Positions 17,200 through 26,555 of a stretch of 64,000 nt of DNA are shown here, piece after piece. The stretch's first letter is position 1. Each line of letters opens with the position of its first letter. A program made the position numbers and the translations under genes. A model generated the notes under the pieces. The model was not told where the DNA came from and did no database searches. It saw only the letters and a list, made by a program, of their open reading frames with translations. Origin of the DNA: Paenibacillus sp. P25 (lineage in GTDB: Bacteria > Bacillota > Bacilli > Paenibacillales > NBRC-103111); assembly GCA_024704175.1 (NCBI GenBank), contig CP085629.1, positions 4,526,001 through 4,590,000 of the forward strand, written 5' to 3'.

Positions 17200-20100
17200 T
17201 TAAAAGTCCTCTTTAAACACAGGTACGATCCGCAGCTCGAACGCGAACTCCTTCTCCTTCAGGCGGTAGGGCTCCAGCAGCTCCGGCCCGCAGGAATTCG
17301 AGCCGACCCCGCTCATTTTGTAATCGAGGTGGACGATCGTTTCCTTCCGCTTGACCAGCTCGTAGGTATGCGCCGCGGCGGTCAGATCCTCCGGCGTGTA
17401 ATGCAGAGCCTGGAAGGAGAATGCGGCCGGCCCGCTGAAGTGCAGCCCCATGCCCAGCTTGTTCGAGACAACAGCCCATTCCGTCCCGTAACGGGAGCCG
17501 TTCTCCTGCGGCATGATGTAGTTCTGGAACATCTCGTCCACGGTCAGCAGGTACTTGCCTTTGCGCACGCTCTGCTTTTTATCGATATAGCTTTCATGCG
17601 GCCCGAAGCCGAAGTATTCCACTTCCTCCGTTCCGCGCGGCATCGTGAGCTGCAGCCCGAAGCGGGGCAGGAACTCCACCTGCTCCCGGACCTTCACCTG
17701 AACCCGGAGCGCAATCTCCCCGGAGCCTTCGATGCGCCAGAGCGCTTCGCCATGGAGAATCGGGTACCGGATGTAGCCGCCCAGCGAGAAGTTCACTGCA
17801 ATCTCGACTGCCGTATTCCCCTTCTTCTCCCAGCTGCAGCTGTAGACCTTCATCTGCGCCCGGTCGAAGCCTTCCGTCATCCACTTCGTCTTGATGTTCC
17901 GGTCGTTATCCGTGGGAGCCCGCCAGATGTTAAATTTCGCAGGCGCGCTCAGCATATCGACCCCGTGCTTCGAGACCTTGACGAACGTGCCGCCGAACAG
18001 ATCGAACGCATGAAGGAAGTCGAACCCTTCGACCGTCAGCGCGCCCCTTCTTCCTTCACCTCGATAGGCATGACAGGACCTGCGGCGGCGGCGGCCTTCG
18101 TGTGTGCGGCGGGCAGCTCGAACTGCTCGAACGTGATTTCATAGCCCGCTTCCGACCAGCGGGTCTCCTCCTTCATCCGGCAGGACAAGGTCAGGAAGTA
18201 ACGGCCCTCGGCGGATGCCGGCGACTGGTACGGAACCGTAACGGTCTGCGAGCCGCGCGGCCCGAGCTCCAGCGTCTCGAGATAGCCCTGTGCCGCAGTC
18301 TCCCCGTCGTTTTCCACCTTCCAGAGAATGTCTACATGCCTCAGGTCGATAAAATCGTACAAATTGGTTACCTTCAGCCGGCCGGCCGCCAGGTCCTCCG
18401 CTTCGATCCGAATCGGAGCAATGACCTTCTTAAGCTCGAGCAATCCCGTATGCGGCTTCCGGTCCGGCGAGACGAGACCGTCGATGCAGAAGTTGCCGTC
18501 ATTCGGCTTGTCACCGAAGTCCCCGCCGTAAGCGAAGAACGGAACGCCGTCGGCCGTTTGCGTCAGGATTCCATGATCGCACCATTCCCACACACAGCCG
18601 CCCATCAGCTTCGGATATTTGTAAATGACGTCCCAGTAATCCTTCAAGTCGCCGGGACCGTTCCCCATCGCATGACTGTATTCGCAAAGGAACAAAGGCT
18701 TCTTCCGCGCCTCGTCCTCCGCATATTCCCGGATGTAATCGACGCTGGCGTACATTTGGCTCTCCATATCGAGGCAGTTCACGTCCGGGTTGCCGTTGTA
18801 TCGCGGGGCGGCCCCTTCGTAATGAACCGGTCTGGAAGCGTCCCTCTCCTTCGTCCACTCCGCCATCGCGATATGGTTCACGTCATAGCCGGATTCGTTG
18901 CCCATCGACCAGATGATCACGGAAGCGTGGTTCTTATCCCGCTCCACCATCCGCACGGCCCGGTCGACGAAAGCCTCTCTCCAATCCGGATTCGCCGACA
19001 GCTTATGGAACGCGCCTTCCGCCCAGCTTTCCGCGCTGCCGATCCCGTGGCATTCCAGGTCCGCTTCGTCGATGACGTAGAAGCCGTACTCGTCGCACAG
19101 ATCCAGGAACCGCGGATCGTTCGGGTAATGGGACGTGCGGATCGTATTGACATTGTGCTTCTTCATGAGGTTCAAATCCTGAATCATATGGTTCAGCGGA
19201 ACCGTCTGCCCGAGCTCCGGGTGGGAATCGTGGCGGTTCACGCCCTTCAGCTTCACGGCCTGTCCGTTCACGAGGAAGACGCCGTCCTTGATTTCAATGC
19301 GCCGGAACCCGGTTGCAAACCGCAGCACTTCTTCCCCGCGCTGATATACAGCTCGTATAAATACGGCCGTTCGGCATTCCACATCTCCGGGTTCGCCACT
19401 TCCAGCTCCACGGCCCCTTTCCCGTCGATGACGGCGTCGCCGCTTCCCACGGACTCTCCCTGCGCATTCCGCAGCTCGGCCCGTACCTCCAGACGTCCGC
19501 TCGTCTCGATTTCCGTGCGGAGCACGGCTTTGCCGAAATCCGGCGCCAGCTCCTGGCGGTTGAACACATCGCGGATGTGGGCTTTGTCTCTTGCGAGCAG
19601 ATACACATCCCGGAAAATACCGGAATACCGCCACAGGTCCTGATCCTCGAGATAAGTGCCGTCGCACCATTTGAGCACGAGCACGGCGATCCGGTTCCGG
19701 CCCTGCTGCAGCCTGGACGAAATATGGAATTCCGCAGGTACCCGGTCGCCCTGGCTGTAGCCGGCGAACTCCCCGTTCACCCACAGATAAAAGCACGCAT
19801 TCACGCCTTCGAACACGAGGTACTTGTCTTTGCCGTCCCAGCCGTCGTTGAGATTGAATTCCCTGACATAAAGTCCGGCCGGATTGTCATCCGGTACGTA
19901 CGGCGGATCGCAGGGGATCGGATAGTTCAGGTTCGTATAATGAAGCTGGTCATAACCGTTCGTCTGCCAGCACGAAGGCACGATCAAATCGTCCCAGCCG
20001 CTGACATCCGCCTGCTTCGCGTAGAAGCCCTCTTCCACCGTCTTCACGCTGGCATGATATTGGAACTTCCAGCTTCCGTTCAAGGTCTGATAGTAAGGCG

Positions 20101-20224
20101 AACGCCCTCTTTTCCCGCTCTTCGCGGAGGCGGTGTCTGCATATGGAATATAATAAGCTCTTGCCGGTTCCCGGTTCACCTGAAGAATGCCGGGATTTTC
20201 CCAATAACGGTTCAATCGGATCAC
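17200..20224 (-). pseudogene. lacZ: Beta-galactosidase, glycoside hydrolase family 2, two frameshifts
   Basis: The reconstructed protein is about 1007 residues, the length of classic LacZ. It starts MIRLNRYWENPGILQVNREP, with sugar-binding domain motifs SGWDDLIVPSCWQTNGY and VNGEFAGYSQGDR. The GH2 core follows: KLKGVNRHDSHPELG, NTIRTSHYPND, acid/base Glu in IIWSMGNESGYD, and nucleophile Glu in LCEYSHAMGNGPGDLKDYWD. The C-terminal domain includes WRAPTDNDRN and YFGFGPHESYIDKK. Breaks are in the C4 run at 19334-19337 and near 18038-18047. No signal peptide, so it is cytoplasmic. It is divergent from an AraC activator with direct-repeat operators between them, suggesting induced expression on a beta-galactoside. 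Codon use matches neighbours. Confidence 0.9.
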
Positions 20225-20302
20225 TGCGATCGCTCCTTCATGTATTGTAAGGCTTCCTGTCTACGCTTCCATTATAGTTGTGTTATACTGGTTCATCATA
20301 GA

Positions 20303-20336
20303 AACAAAACGGACAACATGCCGAACAAAATGGACA
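20303..20336. promoter_or_regulatory. Direct-repeat operator between lacZ and the AraC gene
   Basis: AACAAAACGGACA (20303-20315) and AACAAAATGGACA (20324-20336) differ at one base and start 21 bp apart, two helical turns. That is the classic arrangement of AraC-family half-sites. A TATAAT in the lacZ direction lies at about 20270-20275. Confidence 0.6.
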
Positions 20337-20352
20337 TGATGAGGTGAATGCC

Positions 20353-21196
20353 GTGAAATTGCTACCGCTCCGGACGAACCTGTACCCCGCCCTGGCCGAC
20401 GTTCCATTCAGCGTCTATACGGTTGGAACCGAGAAGCAGCGAGCCGATGACAAGGCTTAAGGGCTTCTCTGCGAAGCAGCTGTTCCTGACGTTCTCCGGG
20501 ACCGGTGCGTTCCGCCCTTTGGGGCAGGAGAATTGGGACATCATCGCACCCCATACCCTGCTGTACATCCCTGCGGGCTTTCCCCACGAATATGTGCCGC
20601 AAGGGCAGGAGCCCTGGTATATCGGCTTCGTCACCTTTGTCGAGAAGCGGGACGGGCTCGCGGAAAACTGGGGCTTCGGGGAAAGTCCGTTCCAGCTGGA
20701 ATTGCGGGACATGGACCGCTTGTACGGGCTGCTCGAACAGATTTGGGTGCGCTCGGGTCCGATGTATGATGTTTGGGAGGCCACCGGGCATTTCTTCTCT
20801 TTCTGTATTGAGATAAAAAAACAAACCGCCGCCGAGGACCTAACCCATTCGAGGCAGGCCGAGGGCCCGGTCCGCTACCGCGACTCCGTGGTCGACAGCG
20901 CCGTCCGCTTCCTGCAGGACCACCTGCAGCGCAGTCTTTCCATGGAGGAGCTTGCTTCCCATGTCGGCTACTCCCCCAAGCGGCTGAACCGGTTGTTTCA
21001 AAAAGCACTCGGGACGACCCCGATGCAGTATTTGCAGCGGATCCGCCTGTCGACCGCCGCCCGGCTTCTGGAGGAGCATCCGAGCATGACGGTGCGCCAA
21101 GCCGCCGCCCATATCGGCATGGAGCCGGTCTATTTCACCCGCCTGTTCCGGCGGGCCTACGGCGTCGTCCCTTCCGAGTATAAGAAAAGCTTCTGA
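20353..21196 (+). pseudogene. AraC-family transcriptional activator with cupin-like sensor, one frameshift
   Basis: Translation from the GTG at 20353 (AGGTG at 20342-20346) gives KLLPLRTNLYPALADVPFSV. One missing base near 20440 leads into PMTRLKGFSAKQLFLTFSG. An arabinose-binding-like beta barrel follows (HTLLYIPAGFPHEYVPQGQE). The C-terminal double HTH is complete: SMEELASHVGYSPKRLNRLF and MTVRQAAAHIGMEPVYFTRL, with FRRAYGVVPSEYKKSF. Length is about 281 residues. It is divergent from lacZ and probably activates it in response to a sugar bound by the N-terminal barrel. Confidence 0.85.
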
Positions 21197-21283
21197 ACTA
21201 AGCCCTAGCGGAAATTTTTTCTTGGTACAGAAAGTCGCAGTCCGCTTTAATGCTTTAGTGTACTTAAACTTTCTGTATCGTTC

Positions 21284-21310
21284 AAAAAAGAGGATCCGGT
21301 GGCTCCTCTT
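21284..21310. terminator. Possible terminator after the AraC gene
   Basis: AAGAGGA (21288-21294) and TCCTCTT (21304-21310) form a hairpin, with A6 on the left. The T-run is on the minus strand, where no gene ends nearby, so its function is uncertain. Confidence 0.3.
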
Positions 21311-21472
21311 CTCGCGTTCCGGCCGAAGACGACCGCACCATCCGTAGACGGATTAGTGAAAAAGCAGATGGCCCAGTAAAATAGCAGCAAATTGGCTCTA
21401 TTCAATGATCGCTGTCCCGGGTAACATGGTGTTCAATCCGCATTCCATTCTCTGACGATAGGAGCGCCATCT

Positions 21473-21967
21473 ATGACTGACCGTACGGAATCGAATCCAC
21501 TGCATACCCTCCCGGTTCACATAGCTCAAGCGGAATTAGAGGATGTGCCGCATATCGTCCCACTGTTCGACGCTTACCGCATTTTTTACGGACAAAGCTC
21601 CGATCCGGCGCAGGCGGCCCGCTTTTTGAAGGAGCCGCAGGAAGGGGGACATTCGGTCATTTTCTTCGCTTATGCCGGCTCTTCCCGTTCCGATGTCCTC
21701 GGCTTCACCCAGCTGTACCCTTCCTTCTCGTCCGTCTCGATGCGGCCGATCTGGATCTTGAACGATCTGTTCGTAGCGTCTTCGGCCCGCGGCCGCGGCG
21801 TCGGACGGCGGCTGATGCAGGCCGCCAAGGAATATGCCGAAGCAACCGGAGCGCTGCGGCTTGAGCTGTCCACCGCCCGGGATAACCATACCGCGCAGCG
21901 GCTGTACGAATCGCTGGGCTATGTGCGGGACGAGACGTTTTACCATTATTCTCTAAACGTCCGCTGA
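21473..21967 (+). CDS. GNAT-family N-acetyltransferase
   Basis: This intact 164-residue protein has the GNAT fold. Motif A is IWILNDLFVASSARGRGVG followed by RRLMQAAKEYAEATGALRL, with the R-G-x-G-x-G acetyl-CoA loop. Motif B is LELSTARDNHTAQRLYESLG, ending FYHYSLNVR. AGGAG precedes the ATG with 9-nt spacing. It is a stand-alone gene between two hairpins. Members transfer an acetyl group to small amines, antibiotics or protein N-termini; the LELST-A-DN-AQ-LYE-GY pattern is common in small-molecule or diamine acetyltransferases. No target can be inferred. Confidence 0.88.
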   Translation: MTDRTESNPLHTLPVHIAQAELEDVPHIVPLFDAYRIFYGQSSDPAQAARFLKEPQEGGHSVIFFAYAGSSRSDVLGFTQLYPSFSSVSMRPIWILNDLFVASSARGRGVGRRLMQAAKEYAEATGALRLELSTARDNHTAQRLYESLGYVRDETFYHYSLNVR

Positions 21968-21983
21968 ACGGCAAGTTCAGACC

Positions 21984-22030
21984 AAAAAACGGCCCATGAC
22001 CGCATGAATTTGCGATCCGGGCCGTTTTAC
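21984..22030. terminator. Bidirectional terminator between GNAT and isomerase genes
   Basis: AAAACGGCCC (21986-21995) and GGGCCGTTTT (22019-22028) form a 10-bp stem with A- and T-runs on both sides, serving the two convergent genes. Confidence 0.8.
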
Positions 22031-22054
22031 TCAAGTCTCCTTCCTTTTTCCCCA

Positions 22055-22878
22055 TTACATGGCGCTTATCAGCGATTTGATCGCGTTGATCCGGTCCCAC
22101 CGCGTCTCCCCTTTATCGGCGATAATCGAGACGGGCACCTGGCGACCGCGCTCCTTCAAAATTTGAAACATGCTTCGGAGGTCCTCCGTATCCACGCTCC
22201 CGTCGGCATGATAGTCCGGCTTAGCATGAATTGAATGCGCCTTGGCAGCGCCGTAAGCAACCCCTTCCGCTTTCTCCTCCGCTTGAAAATTGCCGAAGTC
22301 GATGATCGTAGGCACCGTACCGCCTGCCTGGTCCAGGACGGAGCCCCAGCCGCTGACCGTCGAAGTGAGCGGCCGGAAGTTTTCCGTGACGACCCGCACT
22401 CCCCGCTCCGCCCCGTACTGCGCCAGTCGCCGGAGTGCGCTGCAGCTTCTCTCGATGGCGGCGGCATCGCCGGCCGGTCGCTCCCCGCGACAATCCGCAC
22501 CGCTTGAGCTCCGGCCTTCGCGGCCACGTCAATCCAGCCGCGCAAATAGGCGATGTCCGAATCGCGGCGAACCTCGTCGGGCGAGGAAATATCGCCGTAA
22601 TCGACGAGCAGTGTCAGGAAGCCGACTCCCGCTTTTTCAAACGAATCCTTCAGCTTGAGTAAGTAAGCCTCGTCCGTCGAAGGAAACTGAAAATGGCACA
22701 CCTCCAGATAACCGAGCCCGTTCTGTCGGGCCTCCTCCGGAAGATCCGCCAGCTCCAGCTCCTGCGGCTTCGCTTCCTCGCGGATTTCCTGACGCTTCGC
22801 CTCCTCGTTCCAAACCGTCCAGCGCAGCGGTCCAAGCGATTCTCTCATACTCCACGTGCTAATCGAGAACGGAAACAT
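22055..22878 (-). pseudogene. Sugar phosphate isomerase/epimerase (xylose-isomerase-like TIM barrel), one frameshift
   Basis: The protein begins MFPFSISTWSMRESLGPLRW, with GLGYLEVCHFQFPSTDEAYL, a GVGFLTLLVDYGDISS strand and AGAQAVRIVAGSDRPA. After one missing base near 22473 it continues DAAAIERSCSALRRLAQYGA and RGVRVVTENFRPLTS, then PTIIDFGNFQ, KPDYHADGSVDTED and VPVSIIADKGETRWD. The Glu/Asp/His metal-ligand pattern of AP-endonuclease-2-like sugar isomerases is present. I choose the third ATG (22878), 9 nt from AAAGG. The upstream promoter overlaps a CcpA/LacI-like palindrome. It sits between beta-galactosidase and alpha-glucosidase genes, so a sugar-catabolic role is likely; the exact substrate is unknown. 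Confidence 0.82.
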
Positions 22879-22993
22879 GTACATCATCCTTTTTATATTC
22901 ATTTTTCAGCCGGCTCTCCCCATAAAAGTGAAGGCCGTGTTATGTCAACACGACCTCCGCTAAAGCTCCGATGATTTTCCATTCTATTCCTAT

Positions 22994-23031
22994 ATTGTAT
23001 AGAAGTTCTCTTCCCTTGTAAACCGGTTTCA
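22994..23031 (-). promoter_or_regulatory. Promoter of the isomerase gene with overlapping sugar-type operator
   Basis: On the minus strand TTTACA (23017-23022) and TACAAT (22994-22999) are 17 bp apart. TGAAACCGGTTTACA spans the -35 box and contains the perfect palindrome AAACCGGTTT. This resembles LacI-family or cre-like operators, although the CCGG centre is one base longer than a canonical cre. Confidence 0.5.
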
Positions 23032-23052
23032 TCGCCTCCGGACGAGCCATTT

Positions 23053-24740
23053 TCAAACGGCAAACCGGTAAATCCGCGCCTCGTAAGGACGAAGCTTCAA
23101 AGCCTGCAGGTCTTCCCCGTCGCCCGGCTCATAGTTCGAAAGCAGCAGCTTCGGCGTTTCTTTCCCCAGCTCCTCCGGCATTTCAAACACCGGCTCGCGG
23201 TCAAAGAAATTGAGCACAACGAGCAGCCGCTCTTCTCCCAGCGTGCGGGTGTACACGTACAGCTCCGGATGCAGCGGCAAAGAGAAGCTTGTATTCCCCG
23301 TAGATGAAGACCTCATGCTCCTTGCGCAGGGCAATCAGCTTGCGGTAATAATGAAGCACGGAATCCTCGTCCTTCAAGGCCTCCTGGACATTGACCTCGC
23401 GGTAGTTGGGATTGACCCCGATCCACGGCGTCCCGGTTGTAAACCCTGCCTCGTGCGTATCGTCCCACTGCATCGGGGTACGGGAATTGTCGCGGCTTTT
23501 CCGCCAGATCGCTTCCATAATCTTTCTCAGCGGCACCTCGTTCCTCCGGGCCTCCTTGTAATAGTTCAAGGTCTCGACGTCCCGGTATTCCTCAATGGAC
23601 GCGAACCTGGGATTCGTCATGCCGATCTCTTCCCCTGAAAAATGTACGGCGTTCCCTCCAGCGTGAGCAGGAAAGTGGCCAGCATTTTGGCCGACGCCTT
23701 CCGGTACTTCCCGTCGCCGCCGAAACGGGAGACGGACCGCGGCTGATCGTGATTGCACAGATAGTTGGCGTTCCACCCTTTGCCGTGGAGTACCGTCTGC
23801 CATTTGCTCATCACGTTTTTAAGATCCAGGAGGTTCCACGGCTTGAGCTCCCACTTACCCGTGCCACCGGCCGCCGCATCCAGCTCCATATGCTCGAATT
23901 GGAAAACCATGTTGAGCTCATGCCGGTCATCCCCGATATAATACAGCGCCTGCTCCGGGCCGAGTCCGGACGTTTCCCCTACCGTCATAATGTCATAATG
24001 GTACAGCACGGTATCGTATAGATGGCGCAGCAGCGTGTGGACCTTTTCCAGGTTGGAGAAAAGCGTATAGGCCCGGGCGTAAGGCTTGTGCCCCGGATCG
24101 GGGGCGTCCGGCGACCCCTCGGCCTTGACAATATGGGCGATGGCGTCGAAACGGAAGCCGTCCACCCCTTTATCCAGCCACCAGCGCACCATATCGTTCA
24201 CTTCTGTGACGACCTGCTCGTTATTCCAGTTGAGATCGGGCCGCTGCTTCGTATACAGATGCATATAATATTCGTCCGTTGTTTCGTCGTATTCCCATAC
24301 GGAGCCGCTGAAGTAGGATTCCCAGTTGTTCGGCGGCCCCCGTTCTTCCCTTTGCGCCAAATATAGTAGTCCCGCTTCGGATTGTCTTCGGAGGAACGGG
24401 ACTCGATAAACCAGGGGTGCTCGTCGGACGTATGGTTCACCACCAGGTCCATGACGATTTTAATCCCGCGGGCGTGCGCCTCGGCGAGCGGCTCGTCGAA
24501 ATCGTCCATCGTTCCGAACGGCTCCATGATCGCGCGGTAATCGCTGATATCATAGCCGTTATCGTGATTGGGCGATTGATAAATCGGACAGAGCCAGACC
24601 ACGTCGATGCCGAGGTCCTTCAAATAACCGAGCTTGGAGATCATGCCCTGAAGGTCTCCGATGCCGTCCCCGTTCGAATCCTTGAAGCTTCTCGGATAGA
24701 TCTGGTACACGACGCTTTCCTTCCACCATTTTCTGTTCAT
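23053..24740 (-). pseudogene. GH13 alpha-glucosidase / oligo-1,6-glucosidase, three frameshifts
   Basis: The protein starts MNRKWWKESVVYQIYPRSFK with DSNGDGIGDLQGMISKLGYL, then VVWLCPIYQSPNHDNGYDI and IKIVMDLVVNHTSDEHPWF. Later come GVDGFRFDAIAHI (nucleophile Asp), IMTVGETSG (acid/base Glu), YLCNHDQPR (transition-state Asp) and SRTPMQWDD. It finishes with a C-terminal beta domain, LHPELYVYTRTLGEERLLVV. Breaks lie in C5 at 24337-24341, C4 at 23632-23635 and near 23282. Length is about 562 residues, normal for family GH13 subfamily 31 enzymes that cleave isomaltose, sucrose or trehalulose. No signal peptide; cytoplasmic. The substrate probably enters as a small oligosaccharide through an importer outside the window. 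Confidence 0.88.
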
Positions 24741-24905
24741 GCAAATCCTCCTGTAGGTAACGTATGGAACTCCATTCAGATAACATTACCCGGATTCTTC
24801 CATGGTTCCACAGAAAAACTGCTGCATGGAATCATCTCGTTCCCTCCTCCATTTTCCAAATGGAATCGTCTCTATTGCCATTTCATTTTATTGTGTATAC
24901 TGATA

Positions 24906-24934
24906 TTGAAAAGTACGCAATATTTTTTTATATA
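24906..24934 (+). promoter_or_regulatory. Promoter of the second hxlR-type gene
   Basis: TTGAAA (24906-24911), 17-bp AT-rich spacer, TATATA (24929-24934), followed 35 bp later by the start codon. The rest of the 228-bp gap to the alpha-glucosidase start shows nothing else I can name. Confidence 0.55.
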
Positions 24935-24968
24935 GTATTAAAAATCAAACTATTGGAGGGACCGAGCT

Positions 24969-25370
24969 ATGGGCGAACGCAGGAACAAAATTACGGTGAA
25001 TCCGAGCAAGGAAGGGTGTCCTGTGGAGACCACCCTGGATGTCGTCGGGGGAAAATGGAAAGGGATCATACTTTATCACCTGATCGACGGTCCGAAAAGA
25101 TTTAACGAATTCCGCCGTCTTTATCCGTGCATTACCCAGTTCATGCTGACACTGCAGCTGCGCGAGCTGGAGCGGGACGGGATTGTTCACCGCGAAGTTT
25201 ATAAGCAGGTGCCGCCGAAAGTGGAGTACTCGCTGACCGAATTCGGAAGAACGCTGGAACCGATTATTTTGGCCATGAGGAATTGGGGAGAAGCGCATAA
25301 AACCAAGCTGGACGATATTCGGCTGCAAGCACAGCAAGGAGAAGAAGCCGGACAGCTTAGCCAGAAGTAG
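24969..25370 (+). CDS. HxlR-family winged-helix regulator
   Basis: This intact 133-residue protein has the diagnostic GCPVETTLDVVGGKWKGIIL near residues 16-35, wing residues LRELERDGIVHREVYKQVPP and KVEYSLTEFGRTLEPII. GGAGGG is 7 nt from the ATG. It shares its layout with the HxlR gene at 196 but differs clearly in sequence. The divergent alpha-glucosidase could be a target, although HxlR proteins more often control detoxification genes, so I do not assign a regulon. Confidence 0.88.
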   Translation: MGERRNKITVNPSKEGCPVETTLDVVGGKWKGIILYHLIDGPKRFNEFRRLYPCITQFMLTLQLRELERDGIVHREVYKQVPPKVEYSLTEFGRTLEPIILAMRNWGEAHKTKLDDIRLQAQQGEEAGQLSQK

Positions 25371-25377
25371 GGCCTGT

Positions 25378-25415
25378 AAAAAAAATCGGCCCGCTCCCGT
25401 TAGGGAGCAGGTCGC
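25378..25415 (-). terminator. Terminator of the DUF6220 gene
   Basis: GCTCCC/GGGAGC with GGCC-type extension, followed on the minus strand by a run of T8. It is located in the convergent gap with the hxlR-type gene and may act for both. Confidence 0.75.
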
Positions 25416-25436
25416 TTCCGGTGCTTAAGCCGCCTC

Positions 25437-25919
25437 TCAGCAGCGCCTCCTTACCGCGGCCCCCAGCCAAGGCCAGGACCGTTTCGCCAAATGCAGCGAG
25501 ATCCCGAACAGCAGCAGAGCATCTACCGTATGGAGCGCCCGAAGCGCTCCGGTGAACTGAAGCACCGTCAGATGCTGCAAGGCGGTTAGAGCAAACAAGA
25601 TAAGCCCGTACCACCGAAGCCCTCCCCGGATGCGTCCGAAGAAGGAGAGCAGGACCATAAGAATGGAGGCGAACTCAAAATAGTTGGCAAAAGTACGGTG
25701 AAGCTGCAGCTCGCCGGAGTCTACGAACAGACCGAGTCCGGCGAAAAACACCTGAAGCAGGATGCAGACGAAGTACCCTCCCGCGAGCAGCGCGTAGATG
25801 AACCGGACCGACCGGACCCGGATCCCGGCAGGCGCCGGAAGCCCTTCACCGGTTCTTCCGAACAATCCGCTCTTGCCGCTTCCGGGGCGTCCCGTTTCTT
25901 TTATCGTTTCATTGTCCAA
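25437..25919 (-). CDS. DUF6220-type four-helix membrane protein
   Basis: Four hydrophobic segments are visible: FIYALLAGGYFVCILLQVFF, FANYFEFASILMVLLSFFG, WYGLILFALTALQHLTVLQF and a final ALHTVDALLLFGISLHL. The pattern QVFFAGLGLF, HRTFANYFE and HTVDALLLF matches DUF6220 proteins of unknown function. I place the start at the TTG at 25919, because AGGGAG precedes it by 8 nt and it overlaps the upstream stop, implying translational coupling; an in-frame start further upstream (25958) is possible. It forms an operon with the membrane gene upstream, behind phased TCTAAA boxes. Confidence 0.7.
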   Translation of the reverse strand: MDNETIKETGRPGSGKSGLFGRTGEGLPAPAGIRVRSVRFIYALLAGGYFVCILLQVFFAGLGLFVDSGELQLHRTFANYFEFASILMVLLSFFGRIRGGLRWYGLILFALTALQHLTVLQFTGALRALHTVDALLLFGISLHLAKRSWPWLGAAVRRRC

Positions 25920-26445
25920 TGGATGATCTCCCTTCCTTTCCATTCGGACTCGGCCCATGCTTCGGCTTTCGCATTCCCCACGGCTTGAACACGGAGATGG
26001 CGAACATCGCGGCGATCGAAACCGTTTGAAGTATAATTCCGGTCCACAGCTGTCCGCTGTTTACGTGGAACGACGGGTCCTGAAGCGCCCCTAACCCTTC
26101 CCTCGACGTCAGCGTGACCGCCCGGAGCGTCCAGAAATACATGCCGACCGGCCCCAGCGCTATGGACAGAAAGGTCAGCCCTTCCTTGACGATAATCCAA
26201 TAGAAGCGGAAGAACCCCCACTGAGTGAGCACCGACAGCAGGATGCCGGTTACGGTCGCGCCGATCGTCGAAGCGCGGACCGACGTTCCGGCCAGTACAT
26301 GCATAGCGGTATAACACGCTTTCAGCACGCCTTCATCGTTCGTGCTTGCCGCCGCGATGCTCAGAATCAGAAAGACGGCCGCACCTCCGAGCATCACGCC
26401 CGATAAGATCAGGTGGAGCAGCAGCGACCATCTTCTTTGGACCAA
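25909..26445 (-). CDS. Membrane protein of unknown function, DUF2269-like
   Basis: The 178-residue protein has four hydrophobic segments (about 8-30, 45-70, 78-104 and 135-155) with a central loop LTSREGLGALQDPSFHVNSG. The shape resembles DUF2269-type integral membrane proteins, but the match is by pattern only. The frame opens with TTG at 26445 and no ideal ribosome site; GGGGAGG lies about 22 nt upstream, so the true start may be different or affected by an indel. Its 3' end overlaps the DUF6220 start. The four phased boxes upstream indicate direct control by the adjacent two-component system. Confidence 0.65.
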   Translation of the reverse strand: MVQRRWSLLLHLILSGVMLGGAAVFLILSIAAASTNDEGVLKACYTAMHVLAGTSVRASTIGATVTGILLSVLTQWGFFRFYWIIVKEGLTFLSIALGPVGMYFWTLRAVTLTSREGLGALQDPSFHVNSGQLWTGIILQTVSIAAMFAISVFKPWGMRKPKHGPSPNGKEGRSSIGQ

Positions 26446-26494
26446 GCTCAGCTTTGCTATCCCTCGTCACCTCCCCTCCATCCACCTCCTCTTC

Positions 26495-26548
26495 ATGATA
26501 GCGGGCGGGTCTAAAGGAACTCTAAACGAAGTCTAAAAAAAGTCTAAA
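26495..26548 (-). promoter_or_regulatory. Four TCTAAA boxes at exact 11-bp phase, plus -10
   Basis: TCTAAA occurs at 26510, 26521, 26532 and 26543, each exactly 11 bp apart (TTTAGA in the reading direction of the membrane operon). A TATCAT -10 candidate lies at 26495-26500, so the array covers the -35 region. Eleven-base direct repeats are the standard binding layout of OmpR/PhoB-type regulators. Confidence 0.75.
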
Positions 26549-26555
26549 AACGCTG

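Noticed and set aside
17158..19643. Two long plus-strand frames (328 and 513 codons) opposite lacZ
   Set aside because: Both are antisense to conserved GH2 catalytic motifs and have improbable composition.
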